A DNA stretch of 64,000 bases, from positions 2,446,501 through 2,510,500 of the forward strand of contig NZ_CP040106.1 of NCBI RefSeq assembly GCF_005281475.1. Reading direction: 5' to 3'. This document shows, piece by piece, positions 10,501-18,350 of the stretch (position 1 is the first letter of the stretch; every line of letters begins with the position of its first letter). The stretch is from Echinicola rosea. GTDB taxonomy: Bacteria > Bacteroidota > Bacteroidia > Cytophagales > Cyclobacteriaceae. The position numbers and the translations under genes are program-made. The notes below the pieces were generated by a model. It saw only the letters and a list, made by a program, of their open reading frames with translations. It searched no databases and was not told where the DNA came from.

Positions 10501-11073
10501 TATGTCAACCAAGACGGAGATGACCGCATTACAGTGGGGCGGGGAACCACCGATGACGCAGGAGATCTGGTGCTCTTGGGCACAAACCAGCAGCGTTATC
10601 TATTTGGGATGACCGCCTCTGCCCAGTGGAAAAACCTTGACTTTTCTGTTTTCTTCCAAGGGGTGGGAAAAAGAAGCTTCATGCCTACCCGTGACATGAT
10701 CATGCCACTCAGTCAAAGTTGGTTTATGCCGATGAAGCATCACCAGAATTATTGGACACCAGAAAATCAAAATGCCGATTTTCCAAGACCTTTTTTGAAC
10801 GGGCATCATAACTACCTTCCCTCTGACAGATGGGTGCTGGACGGGAGTTATATCCGGCTGAAGAATTTCCAAGTAGGCTATTCGCTGCCGGCAGCACTGG
10901 TAAGCAAGGTAAAGGTAAACCGGGCCAGGGTGTTTGTTACAGGTCAAGACGTATTGACTTTTACGAGAATGGGCGTCTTTAACGGAGTCTTTGATCCAGA
11001 AAACTCCAATAACGTCCGTGCGGACTATCCATTCTTTGGCACCTTGGCGATAGGCTTGAACCTTTCCTTTTAA
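7597..11073 (+). CDS. SusC-type TonB-dependent transporter with STN domain (cassette 1)
   Basis: The 1158-residue outer-membrane transporter has an export signal (about 1-45), an STN signalling domain (about 55-130), a carboxypeptidase-regulatory-like beta domain (about 144-220), then a TonB plug beginning at EEVVVVGYGTQKK and a large beta-barrel ending in a typical aromatic residue (IGLNLSF). The STN domain marks it as a transducer that also signals to FecR. It should import oligosaccharides with the SusD encoded 29 bases downstream. The start may instead be the ATG at 7624 (MKTHLLSKMKYVG), which gives a more usual signal peptide length. Substrate is inferred from neighbours to be an unsaturated, probably sulfated uronate oligosaccharide. 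Confidence 0.95.
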   Translation: MNVNHNQRKMKTHLLSKMKYVGIFVMTMLISLGDISAHQYALANSSWKRHQKLADVKVSLNMKNASLLQVLKEIESSTTFHIAFIEEELSDEKGISLNVSGKSLLHVLEELSRDHNVRFTQVNNTIHVSTKNAPLPQEVLEERNISGKVLDEEGIPIPGVNVIVKGTKRVTVTDLDGVFSFDDIADDAVLVFSFIGFESQEISVANKETISVTLLEDLGDLEEVVVVGYGTQKKANLTGAVSTVEAKALENRPVTNVANALQGTTPGLNITRTGGQPGNENVGIQVRGVTSANGAVDPLLMVDGVPSPLFTLQTINPNDIESVTVLKDAAAAAIYGAQAAGGVILVKTKAGKTGKTTFEYSNQFGTEWALNVPERLSLLDEALYSNLARANAGLGPEYNDQALQYIRDGVEFVPSETNENRWVTYNQQSIREQVLRKTSPMQTHNLSARGGSESVNYLVSLGYYDKKGVFKIGPDSFERYNARFNLGAKLTKHLSIDSRISYANHYTEAPSIGASGYGLLQQVYQARQRFPVFMPDGRLFGGAGTSGNNTYAYLSQGGYNNTQRNDFDGVFTGTLKDVVKGLTIRSIFGRQYRRADRERFARTVDLWDRGGDSPAYILNNPNAYELTQDNTINTSFQMLVDYDLTVAEKHVFHVLAGYQWEDYRWTRLYSRATNLINNDLPTLNLGDDNTKVTNQSISTYANQSVFGRINYSFDERFLFEGTIRMDESSRLAPGLRTKVFPAASVGWNMHREDFFADALPFFSEFKLRGSWGQLGSALGGDIIGYYDYLNVLSRGSGLIMGSDETRSTYFYQSSVPSSELSWETIETWNGGVDLGLLENKLQMSFDYYVKHNRNMLTPLQLPGTFGVGTPKINNGVLKSWGWELAVNYRDRVSEDFNYNIGFNISDNQNELIEYSGRNVVGAGNNNIIEGFPLNTIWGYETAPGYFTSADQVDAAPFQDNRTGPGDIQYVNQDGDDRITVGRGTTDDAGDLVLLGTNQQRYLFGMTASAQWKNLDFSVFFQGVGKRSFMPTRDMIMPLSQSWFMPMKHHQNYWTPENQNADFPRPFLNGHHNYLPSDRWVLDGSYIRLKNFQVGYSLPAALVSKVKVNRARVFVTGQDVLTFTRMGVFNGVFDPENSNNVRADYPFFGTLAIGLNLSF

Positions 11074-11102
11074 CCACGATCACGAAATTAAAACTCAAGA
11101 AA

Positions 11103-12725
11103 ATGAAGTATAACATAAAAAATATAGCTGCAATCTTGCTGGTGCTCCTTGTGGGCATCACCAGTTGTGATGTCGATAGGCTTCCCGAAACCCAATTGAG
11201 CGACCCGGCGTTTTGGAGAAATGAAAACGACCTCAAATTAGCTTCCAATTACCTATACACGTATCTCCCTTCCATTCCGGTGACCTCGGACGTATGGTCG
11301 GATGATGCCTTTGGGACATCTGCAAACAGTATCAGTGATGGTACCCGTATAGCACCGGCTACGGATGGAAATTACAATAATGCCTATTCCCTGATCAGAG
11401 CGGCAAACAACATCATCGAAAAGGCACCTAGGGCGATTGAAAATGGTGTGGATCCCCAAGTGGTGGACCGGTATTTGGCAGAGGCCAAGTTTTTTAGGGC
11501 TTGGGCTTATTTTAGATTGGTCAAGCGGTATGGTGATGTGCCGTTGATTTTGACGACGCTTTCTGAGGATGCAGAGGAGCTATATGCACCTGCAGCTCTC
11601 CGAGCGGAAGTGTTAGAAGTCGTGTACGATGACCTTGATGAAGGTGCCCAATACCTTCCGGCACCGTCTGAGCTTGCCAGCGGAGATTATGGACGCCTCA
11701 CCAATACCGCTGCATTGGCTTTTAAATCCCGCGTGGCCTTGTTTGAAGGAACCAGGGCCAAATACCATGGCTATGGAGACCCCGAATTTCATCTTACTTT
11801 GGCCAAAGAAGCCGCAGAGGCTTGTATGAATGCTGGAGAGCACGCATTGTTGAATGTTTATTTTGACATTTTCCAGTATGAAGGAGAGGGACCGGGAAAT
11901 AAAGAGAATATTTTGGTGAAGCAATATGGGGTAAATGTTTCCGAATCGATCGTGAGCCATACTACGCAGAGAACCTTGGAAACAGGCGCTGCCAATCCTA
12001 CCAAAGCTTTAGCGGATGCCTACCTTATGGAAGATGGGTTGCCAACGGACAAATCGCCCCTTTATGCTACTCCGGAAAGTATTTTGGAAGTTTTTGAAAA
12101 TAGAGACCCCAGGATGTTGGATACTTTCTTCAAGGAAGGTGATGAGTATATCGGTACACAGCCGGTGTTTAATGTGCCCAACCTTTCATTCCAGCGTACC
12201 GGTTTTGCCAATAGACGGTATGCTAATCTGACGGATTGGCAAAATAGCCGTTCTTACATTGATTATACCATTATTCGATATGCAGAAGTACTGTTGAATT
12301 ATGCAGAGGCTACGTATGAACTGAATGGAAACATTACGGATGAAGAGCTGAATAGCAGCATAAACCTCCTCAGGCAACGGGCCGGGGTCGCTCAGATCAG
12401 CAATTCCTTTGTCAATGCAAATGGGCTGGACATGTTAGAGGAAATCCGTAGGGAAAGAAGGGTAGAGCTTGCCTTAGAAGGGTTCCGCTATTGGGACTTG
12501 ATCCGCTGGAAGACGGCTGAAGATATTTTGCCTCGGACAGTTTTGGGCAACTATTATTTCGATGAATATGGTACCGATGTGACCCCGAATGTGAACGAAG
12601 ACAATATCATCGTATTGCAGGAAGCAGAAAACAGGAGTTTTGACCCCGATAGGGATTATCTATGGCCTTTGCCTATCAATGAACTGGGGCTTAATCCGGC
12701 ATTGGAGCAAAATCCAAATTGGTAA
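11103..12725 (+). CDS. SusD/RagB-family glycan-binding lipoprotein (cassette 1)
   Basis: The 540-residue lipoprotein has a signal ending at a lipobox Cys (VGITSCD, Cys 22), followed by the SusD N-terminal TPR-like part (RAANNIIEKA, YLAEAKFFRAWAYFRLVKRYGDVPL) and a C-terminal RagB/SusD part (ILPRTVLGNYYFDEYG, DYLWPLPINELGLNPALEQNPNW). SusD proteins sit on the outer membrane as lids over the SusC barrel and bind the oligosaccharide. The gene follows susC by 29 bases and precedes the PL8 gene, from which it is separated by a hairpin that may lower downstream expression. Confidence 0.95.
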   Translation: MKYNIKNIAAILLVLLVGITSCDVDRLPETQLSDPAFWRNENDLKLASNYLYTYLPSIPVTSDVWSDDAFGTSANSISDGTRIAPATDGNYNNAYSLIRAANNIIEKAPRAIENGVDPQVVDRYLAEAKFFRAWAYFRLVKRYGDVPLILTTLSEDAEELYAPAALRAEVLEVVYDDLDEGAQYLPAPSELASGDYGRLTNTAALAFKSRVALFEGTRAKYHGYGDPEFHLTLAKEAAEACMNAGEHALLNVYFDIFQYEGEGPGNKENILVKQYGVNVSESIVSHTTQRTLETGAANPTKALADAYLMEDGLPTDKSPLYATPESILEVFENRDPRMLDTFFKEGDEYIGTQPVFNVPNLSFQRTGFANRRYANLTDWQNSRSYIDYTIIRYAEVLLNYAEATYELNGNITDEELNSSINLLRQRAGVAQISNSFVNANGLDMLEEIRRERRVELALEGFRYWDLIRWKTAEDILPRTVLGNYYFDEYGTDVTPNVNEDNIIVLQEAENRSFDPDRDYLWPLPINELGLNPALEQNPNW

Positions 12726-12734
12726 AATAGGTTG

Positions 12735-12769
12735 AAAGGAGGACTTTGGCTACGGCCAAGTCCTCTTTT
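12735..12769 (+). terminator. Intra-operon terminator/attenuator between susD and PL8 lyase
   Basis: The arms GAGGACTTTGGC (12739-12750) and GCCAAGTCCTC (12755-12765) pair around the tetraloop TACG with one bulged T; A residues before and T residues after extend the stem. It starts about 10 bases after the susD stop, six bases before the next gene. Partial termination here would give more SusCD than lyase, a common arrangement in such operons. Confidence 0.65.
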
Positions 12770-12774
12770 GGTTT

Positions 12775-15700
12775 ATGCTAAATCAATTGACAATGAGATG
12801 GAGAGCGTTTTTGGTGCTTGTATGGCTGGGATTAGGTGTACAAGTGCCCTCATTTGCCCAAAATGATTTTGATACTATCATGGAGCGGATTTTTGACAAT
12901 TTTCAAAACACCCCTTCTACCGGCAGCTTGGACAGTCAAGTAGCTTCTTTGCGAGCAAGTATGGATATGGATGGGAGCTGGCCGGATATCCATTACGCAG
13001 ACCAATCGCAGACCAATTGGCAGCCAGTAATGCATTTCGAAAGAGTCAGCGTGCTAGCCAAGGCCTATTCTAGGCCGGAGAGCAGTTACTTTGGAGACAC
13101 GACGGTATTGGCAGACATTACCGATGCTATGAACTTTTGGCTGGGGCTGAATCCGGCTCCCTACAGTACCAATTGGTGGTTTCTCAGTATCAAGGTTCCC
13201 AAGGATATTGGGAATATCCTAATTGCCCTAAGGAATTCACCCGCGGGCATTGATCCTTTATTGGAAAGCAGTATGACCGAATGGATGGACAAAGGGGGTT
13301 CTTTAACCGTTTCCCCCGGAAAGGACGGCTCCAATCTTACCGATATTGGCCAGCATTATATCATGCGGGCATGTCTTACCGAGGATAGTACATTGATGCA
13401 ACACGCCGTGACCGAAACGGGCAATTCGATCAAGATCAGTCAAGGAGAAGGTATCAAGCGAGATCATTCCTATATGGCCCATGGTGCGCAACTTTACATC
13501 TATGGTTATGGCAGGGAATACGTTTCGGGCATTCGGAATATCGCAGTAAACATTACCGGAACTTCCTATGCATATTCCCCCGAAAAAATAGCTGTTTTTT
13601 CTGATTTTGTCCGAAAAGGATTCATCAAAAGTTCGCGTGGCGCCTATGCCGATTTCAATGTTTTTGGCAGAAGCATTACCCGCTCAGGTGTGGGGCGGGC
13701 TGATGTGAATTTGATCGAGCAGGTCAGGGATTTTGATTTGCCGGAACACCAAGCGAGCTACGACACCGTGATCATGAGGATGAGTGAGCAAGAAAGCCCC
13801 GATTACGGGGTGGCTCCTGAGCATATCAACTATTGGCAGTCAGATTATACGGTGCACCATCGGCCTGCTTATATGGTGGGACTGCGTAAAGTCTCCACTC
13901 GGACCGTAAAATCCGAAATGGGCAATGGTGAAAATATCAAAGGACATTTTCTGACGGATGGTGCCACTTATATCGCCGTAGAAGGAAATGAGTATTTTGG
14001 GATATATCCTGTGTGGGACTGGAATAAAATCCCAGGTACTACCACACCTGCCATCACTTCTTTTTCGCCAAGGTCTTCTTGGGGTACCAATCCCGGAAAG
14101 ACATCTTTTGTGGGAGGAGTGTCCGATGGACGCTATGGAACTTCTGTTTATGATATGGGTGATTATAACACGACAGCCAAGAAAGCCTGGTTCTTCTTTG
14201 ATGAAGAGGTGGTTTGTTTGGGGGCGGAAATCAGTTCCTCAGCTACAGAGACCATCAATACTACTGTCAACCAAGCTTTGCTCAAAGGAGGTGTTAAGGT
14301 GGATACCGGAAACGGGAGCACGGTATTGGGACAAGGGAGTCATGCCTTTGATAATGACCTTAAGTGGGCTTGGCACAATGATGTGGGCTATGTATTTCCA
14401 ATGGGTGGACAAATAAAACTAAGCAACCAAAGTCAAGCAGGCACTTGGAATAGTATTAACCAAACACAATCTTCTGCTTCAGTCGCCGAGGAAGTGTTCA
14501 AGTTGTGGATTGACCATGGCGTAACTCCTTCAAATGATCACTATGCCTATATTTTGCTCCCGGGAGCTACACAACAAGAGGTAGCAGGTTTTGATGATCA
14601 ACAGTTGGAGCTGTTGTCCAATTCCGATTCTGTGCAAGCGGTCAGGCATGCAGGATTGGATTTGCTACAGGCGGTGTTTTACTATCCCGGAAATTATGTG
14701 CTGGGGACGACAGAACTGAACGTCAATCAGCCATGTGTACTGATGCTGAAAGGGGCCGTTACTTCAAATGTGACCGTAACCGCTGCTGATCCTTCACAGG
14801 GAAATTCACGAAAGCTAAGGGTTGGGTTGAAAAATGAGAGCTTTAGTGAAATGAAAATGGTGGACTTGGACTTGCCGACAGGGGATTTTTTAGGAAGCAG
14901 TTTGGATGGCACGATAGATCAGGGGGCACCCGTCTTTGAGCCATTGAAATTGCCGCAAACGCTGGAGGCCGTAGCGGATGTTTTTGTACGGGACGGAAGC
15001 TATGCCGACACCAATTATCCCACAGGTAATTTGGTGGTAAAGAAAGACGGTTCCGGGTACAGTCGGGAAAGTTTTCTTAAATTTAATACGGGAGTGCTGA
15101 GCAATCAACTGGATAGTGTAAAGCTAAGGTTGTGGGTGGAAAATGCGAACACTACTGTGACCGACACCAATTGGGAAATTCACCATTTGACAGACAACAC
15201 TTGGCAGGAGTCAGGAATTACCTGGAATACCAAGCCTGGGAAGGATAGCCTTTTGGGGCAAATCCCAGGGGTGTCGGCGGGACAATTTGTGGAATTGGAT
15301 GTGACCAGTCCGGTTATGGAGAGCTTGTTGGAGGATGGGGTGTTTTCCGTCGCCATCTCTGGGACCTATCATGGAAGCAAGACCGATGCGCAATTTGCGT
15401 CAAGGGAAGACAGCGATCCAAGCCATCGCCCTGCTTTGGTGGTGTACAAAACCCTTGAGCCGGGAGGCGAAGAGGGGAGTTTGCAGGCCATTGCGGATAC
15501 CTTCGTACAAAGAACAGATGCCAATGGAGATGCTAGCCATAAGAATTTTGGCACGGCCGGTTACTTGGCCGCTCAAAATGGAGGCTATGATAGGGAGGTT
15601 TATCTTAAATTTGCCATAAGTGAACTCACCGGCTCCGTTCAGGAAGCAATGATCCAGCTGTATAGCTTGGCTCCGGCGGGATCTACTTCTTGGGAGCTGT

Positions 15701-16278
15701 ATGGTGTGGAGGATCTTTCCTGGGAGAAGGGAACTGGTAATTGGCAGGGGAATAGCCAAGAGGGGCTTACATGGGGCACTAAGCCCATTTCGAGTACCTT
15801 GCTCACTACCATAGAAGGGCTGAGCCAAGAAGGTCCGGTGACTTTTGATATCACAGGATATTTGCAGCAAGTGGCTCCTCAGCAGGATACCGTGGCGTTT
15901 AAGGTGGTTTCCACTGCGTCCGGTGTTTACACTTCCTTTGCCTCGAGAGAGAGCACTGACAGTAGTCGGCATCCAATGATCAATTATGTGCTGGCGACGC
16001 AATCGGAGCCTGATCCTATGGAGAAAACCAGGCCAGCACCTAAAAACAAGGTGTTACTTTTTCCAAATCCATTGGAAGGAATGGGGACCATTGCTTCTGA
16101 ACGGCTCATTCGACAGGTAGTAATCAGGAAACGCACCGGGGAGGTCATTATGGAAAAACAAGACGTCAATGGCTATGAGTATGAACTGGACCTGACTGGA
16201 ATGAAAAATGGCTTGTACTATGTAGTCATCATAGGCGATGACTATACCGAAGTACGAAAGGCCATAAAAAGAAAATAA
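12775..16278 (+). CDS. Polysaccharide lyase family 8, two CBM96/DNRLRE-like domains, T9SS sorting tail
   Basis: The 1167-residue secreted enzyme has a signal peptide (1-29; alternative start ATG at 12793), a PL8 alpha/alpha toroid (about 30-370) and PL8 beta-sandwich domains (about 390-720). The lyase residues expected in PL8 are visible as N187 (GSNLTD), H236 (AHGAQLY), Y245 (YGYG) and R299 (FGRS), with spacings close to those of chondroitin AC lyase. Two related beta domains follow (about 730-892 and 902-1074), both with a VFVRD/TFVQR start and a W-T-KP motif, resembling DNRLRE/CBM96 modules. Residues 1090-1167 are a T9SS type A sorting domain starting VLLFPNP. PL8 members cleave chondroitin sulfate, hyaluronan or xanthan by beta-elimination; GH88, GH20 and sulfatases nearby favour a glycosaminoglycan. 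It is longer than usual because of the added modules. Confidence 0.92.
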   Translation: MLNQLTMRWRAFLVLVWLGLGVQVPSFAQNDFDTIMERIFDNFQNTPSTGSLDSQVASLRASMDMDGSWPDIHYADQSQTNWQPVMHFERVSVLAKAYSRPESSYFGDTTVLADITDAMNFWLGLNPAPYSTNWWFLSIKVPKDIGNILIALRNSPAGIDPLLESSMTEWMDKGGSLTVSPGKDGSNLTDIGQHYIMRACLTEDSTLMQHAVTETGNSIKISQGEGIKRDHSYMAHGAQLYIYGYGREYVSGIRNIAVNITGTSYAYSPEKIAVFSDFVRKGFIKSSRGAYADFNVFGRSITRSGVGRADVNLIEQVRDFDLPEHQASYDTVIMRMSEQESPDYGVAPEHINYWQSDYTVHHRPAYMVGLRKVSTRTVKSEMGNGENIKGHFLTDGATYIAVEGNEYFGIYPVWDWNKIPGTTTPAITSFSPRSSWGTNPGKTSFVGGVSDGRYGTSVYDMGDYNTTAKKAWFFFDEEVVCLGAEISSSATETINTTVNQALLKGGVKVDTGNGSTVLGQGSHAFDNDLKWAWHNDVGYVFPMGGQIKLSNQSQAGTWNSINQTQSSASVAEEVFKLWIDHGVTPSNDHYAYILLPGATQQEVAGFDDQQLELLSNSDSVQAVRHAGLDLLQAVFYYPGNYVLGTTELNVNQPCVLMLKGAVTSNVTVTAADPSQGNSRKLRVGLKNESFSEMKMVDLDLPTGDFLGSSLDGTIDQGAPVFEPLKLPQTLEAVADVFVRDGSYADTNYPTGNLVVKKDGSGYSRESFLKFNTGVLSNQLDSVKLRLWVENANTTVTDTNWEIHHLTDNTWQESGITWNTKPGKDSLLGQIPGVSAGQFVELDVTSPVMESLLEDGVFSVAISGTYHGSKTDAQFASREDSDPSHRPALVVYKTLEPGGEEGSLQAIADTFVQRTDANGDASHKNFGTAGYLAAQNGGYDREVYLKFAISELTGSVQEAMIQLYSLAPAGSTSWELYGVEDLSWEKGTGNWQGNSQEGLTWGTKPISSTLLTTIEGLSQEGPVTFDITGYLQQVAPQQDTVAFKVVSTASGVYTSFASRESTDSSRHPMINYVLATQSEPDPMEKTRPAPKNKVLLFPNPLEGMGTIASERLIRQVVIRKRTGEVIMEKQDVNGYEYELDLTGMKNGLYYVVIIGDDYTEVRKAIKRK

Positions 16279-16337
16279 TGATATCCAATAGACCAACGGG
16301 CTTGGGAGTCCTTTGGTCATATTTAAAATAATAACTG

Positions 16338-18290
16338 ATGAAACGTAACGTAATTTTTACCGGAAGAGGAATGTTGTTGTGTTGTTTATTGGGCTGGATA
16401 GTGCTTAGCACATCGGCACAGGAAAAACGAGATCTGCTGACCAATGAAATCAAACAATTTCCTAATACTTCTTACTTGGATTCGAATCCCTTATCGGTTT
16501 TTCCCGATAGAGGTACTGTTCATCAATCGCTCAGCCAACTTCCGGAAGAGATTCAAGATCGGTTGGTAGAAGAGGGTGACGAGGCCATCGAATACGAATG
16601 GCCGGCCATACCCGTTTCGGCATATTTGGATTTTGTGCGCAATGGAAACCGCACCAGGATGCAGTCTTATCAAAACCAACGGACAAAAGCATTGAAGAGC
16701 TTGGTGCTGGCCGAAATGCTCGTACAAGATGGGACTTACCTTGACGCCATCATGGATGGTGTTTGGGCGATGTGTGAACAATCTACGTGGGTATTGTCAG
16801 CCCACCTGAGTGCACAGAAGGATAAATCAGGCATGCCGGATGTGGAAGAGCCAGTGATTGATCTGGGGGCTGGGGAAGTGGCCAATCTGCTTTCTTGGAT
16901 CCATTTTTATTTCAGAAGTGATTTTGAAACCGTTTCACCGCTTTTGGCCAGGAGGATAGAACTAGAATTGGAGGAGCGAATCATTGCTCCCTATCTGGCA
17001 AGGGACGATTTTTGGTGGATGGGGTTTGATGCTTCTTTTGTAAATAATTGGAATCCTTGGTGCAATTATAATGTGCTGATGACAGCCGCTTTGGTGGAGA
17101 GAGACCAAGAGAAGCTTCGGCAGGTCGTAGAAAAGAGTGCACATTCAGTGGACCAGTTTATCAATTATTATAAAGCTGATGGTGCCTGTGAGGAGGGGCC
17201 TGCTTACTGGGATCATGCAGCAGGAAAAATGCTGGAATATTTGGAATTGCTGAAGCACCTGTCGAATGGAAAAGTAGATGTCGGTAGTCAGTCGGTGATC
17301 CAAAATATGGGGAACTACATTCGGAAAGTCCATATTGAAGATGATTATTATGTGAATTTTGCGGATGCATCAGCTAGGCTAAAGGCGCATCCAGGGATTA
17401 TATTTAGATATGGTCAGTATATTTCGGATGAACGACTGAAGGGATTTGCTGCCGATGTGGCCCAGAAGGAAGATTTGGATCAATGGCTGCTGAAAGGAAG
17501 CTTGGATCGCACGATTCATAATCTGATGGAGTACCGGACGCTGGAAACCCAAAAAGCCTACCAAGAGAAAACTCCTTACTTTTGGTATCCGGAAACAGAA
17601 GTCGCTGGAGGACGGGGTGATGATGGGTTGTTTTTTGCCGCAAAAGGTGGCCACAATAATGAAAGCCATAACCATAATGATGTGGGGACATTTGTGCTTT
17701 ATTATCAGGGGAACCCAGTTTTTATCGATGTAGGCGTAGAAACGTACTCCGCCAAAACCTTCAGTAAAGATCGCTATGATATCTGGACCATGCAATCGGA
17801 TTTTCATAACCTCCCCCAGATCAACGGCGTGTCGCAGCAACAAGGCAATGACTTTAAGGCTTCGTCGGTGGATTTTTCCGAAGGAAAGCGGTTCATTCGT
17901 TTTGGTGTGGAGATAAGGCATGCCTATGGTGAGTCGGCGGCGAGTGAATTTTGGAATAGAAGCTATGAGTTGGACAGGAAAAAAGGAGCATTTACGATTG
18001 CGGACCAGTTCTCATTGGATAAGAGGGTGGCCGCATCTGAGGTGCATTTTATGAGCCTTTATCCTCCAGTAAAGAAGGAAAATGGCAGCTTGAGCATCTC
18101 ACTGCCCAACGGCCAGGATGTAATCATGCATTATCCTTCCGATAAGCTGTCTTTAGCCATCGAGGAGTGGCCAGTAGAGGATCCCCGGCTGTTAAAGGTT
18201 TGGGAGCAGCAAGTAGTTTACCGTTTAGTATTTGAGCAAGTAGGGGAGCAAGTAAAGGATAAATGGGAGTTTGAAGTGACCACGCCCTAA
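16338..18290 (+). CDS. Heparinase II/III-family polysaccharide lyase
   Basis: The 650-residue protein has a signal peptide (about 1-27, ending TSAQ), an alpha-helical toroid (about 60-380, with WNPWCNYN and DGACEEGPAYWDHAAGKM) and a C-terminal heparinase II/III beta-sandwich starting near 430 (GGHNNESHNHNDVG, then NPVFIDVGVETYS). The His/Asn-rich motif is the hallmark of this domain and helps bind metal and uronate. Families sharing this fold (PL12, PL15, PL21, PL37 and others) act on heparan, alginate, chondroitin or ulvan, so the fold does not settle the substrate. It lies 59 bases after PL8 in the same direction, suggesting that two lyases of unrelated families share one operon and supply unsaturated ends to GH88. 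Confidence 0.88.
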   Translation: MKRNVIFTGRGMLLCCLLGWIVLSTSAQEKRDLLTNEIKQFPNTSYLDSNPLSVFPDRGTVHQSLSQLPEEIQDRLVEEGDEAIEYEWPAIPVSAYLDFVRNGNRTRMQSYQNQRTKALKSLVLAEMLVQDGTYLDAIMDGVWAMCEQSTWVLSAHLSAQKDKSGMPDVEEPVIDLGAGEVANLLSWIHFYFRSDFETVSPLLARRIELELEERIIAPYLARDDFWWMGFDASFVNNWNPWCNYNVLMTAALVERDQEKLRQVVEKSAHSVDQFINYYKADGACEEGPAYWDHAAGKMLEYLELLKHLSNGKVDVGSQSVIQNMGNYIRKVHIEDDYYVNFADASARLKAHPGIIFRYGQYISDERLKGFAADVAQKEDLDQWLLKGSLDRTIHNLMEYRTLETQKAYQEKTPYFWYPETEVAGGRGDDGLFFAAKGGHNNESHNHNDVGTFVLYYQGNPVFIDVGVETYSAKTFSKDRYDIWTMQSDFHNLPQINGVSQQQGNDFKASSVDFSEGKRFIRFGVEIRHAYGESAASEFWNRSYELDRKKGAFTIADQFSLDKRVAASEVHFMSLYPPVKKENGSLSISLPNGQDVIMHYPSDKLSLAIEEWPVEDPRLLKVWEQQVVYRLVFEQVGEQVKDKWEFEVTTP

Positions 18291-18303
18291 ATCCCCCAGC
18301 TAG

Positions 18304-18332
18304 GACCTTTGCTGAGGGATTTAGCAGAGGTC
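18304..18332. terminator. Inverted repeat between convergent lyase and sulfatase genes
   Basis: GACCTTTGCT (18304-18313) pairs with AGCAGAGGTC (18323-18332), a 10-bp stem with one wobble and a 9-base loop, in the 60-base gap between two convergent genes. No long T-run follows, so its strength as a terminator is uncertain. Confidence 0.45.
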
Positions 18333-18350
18333 GGCTAATCAGTCTTCAGG

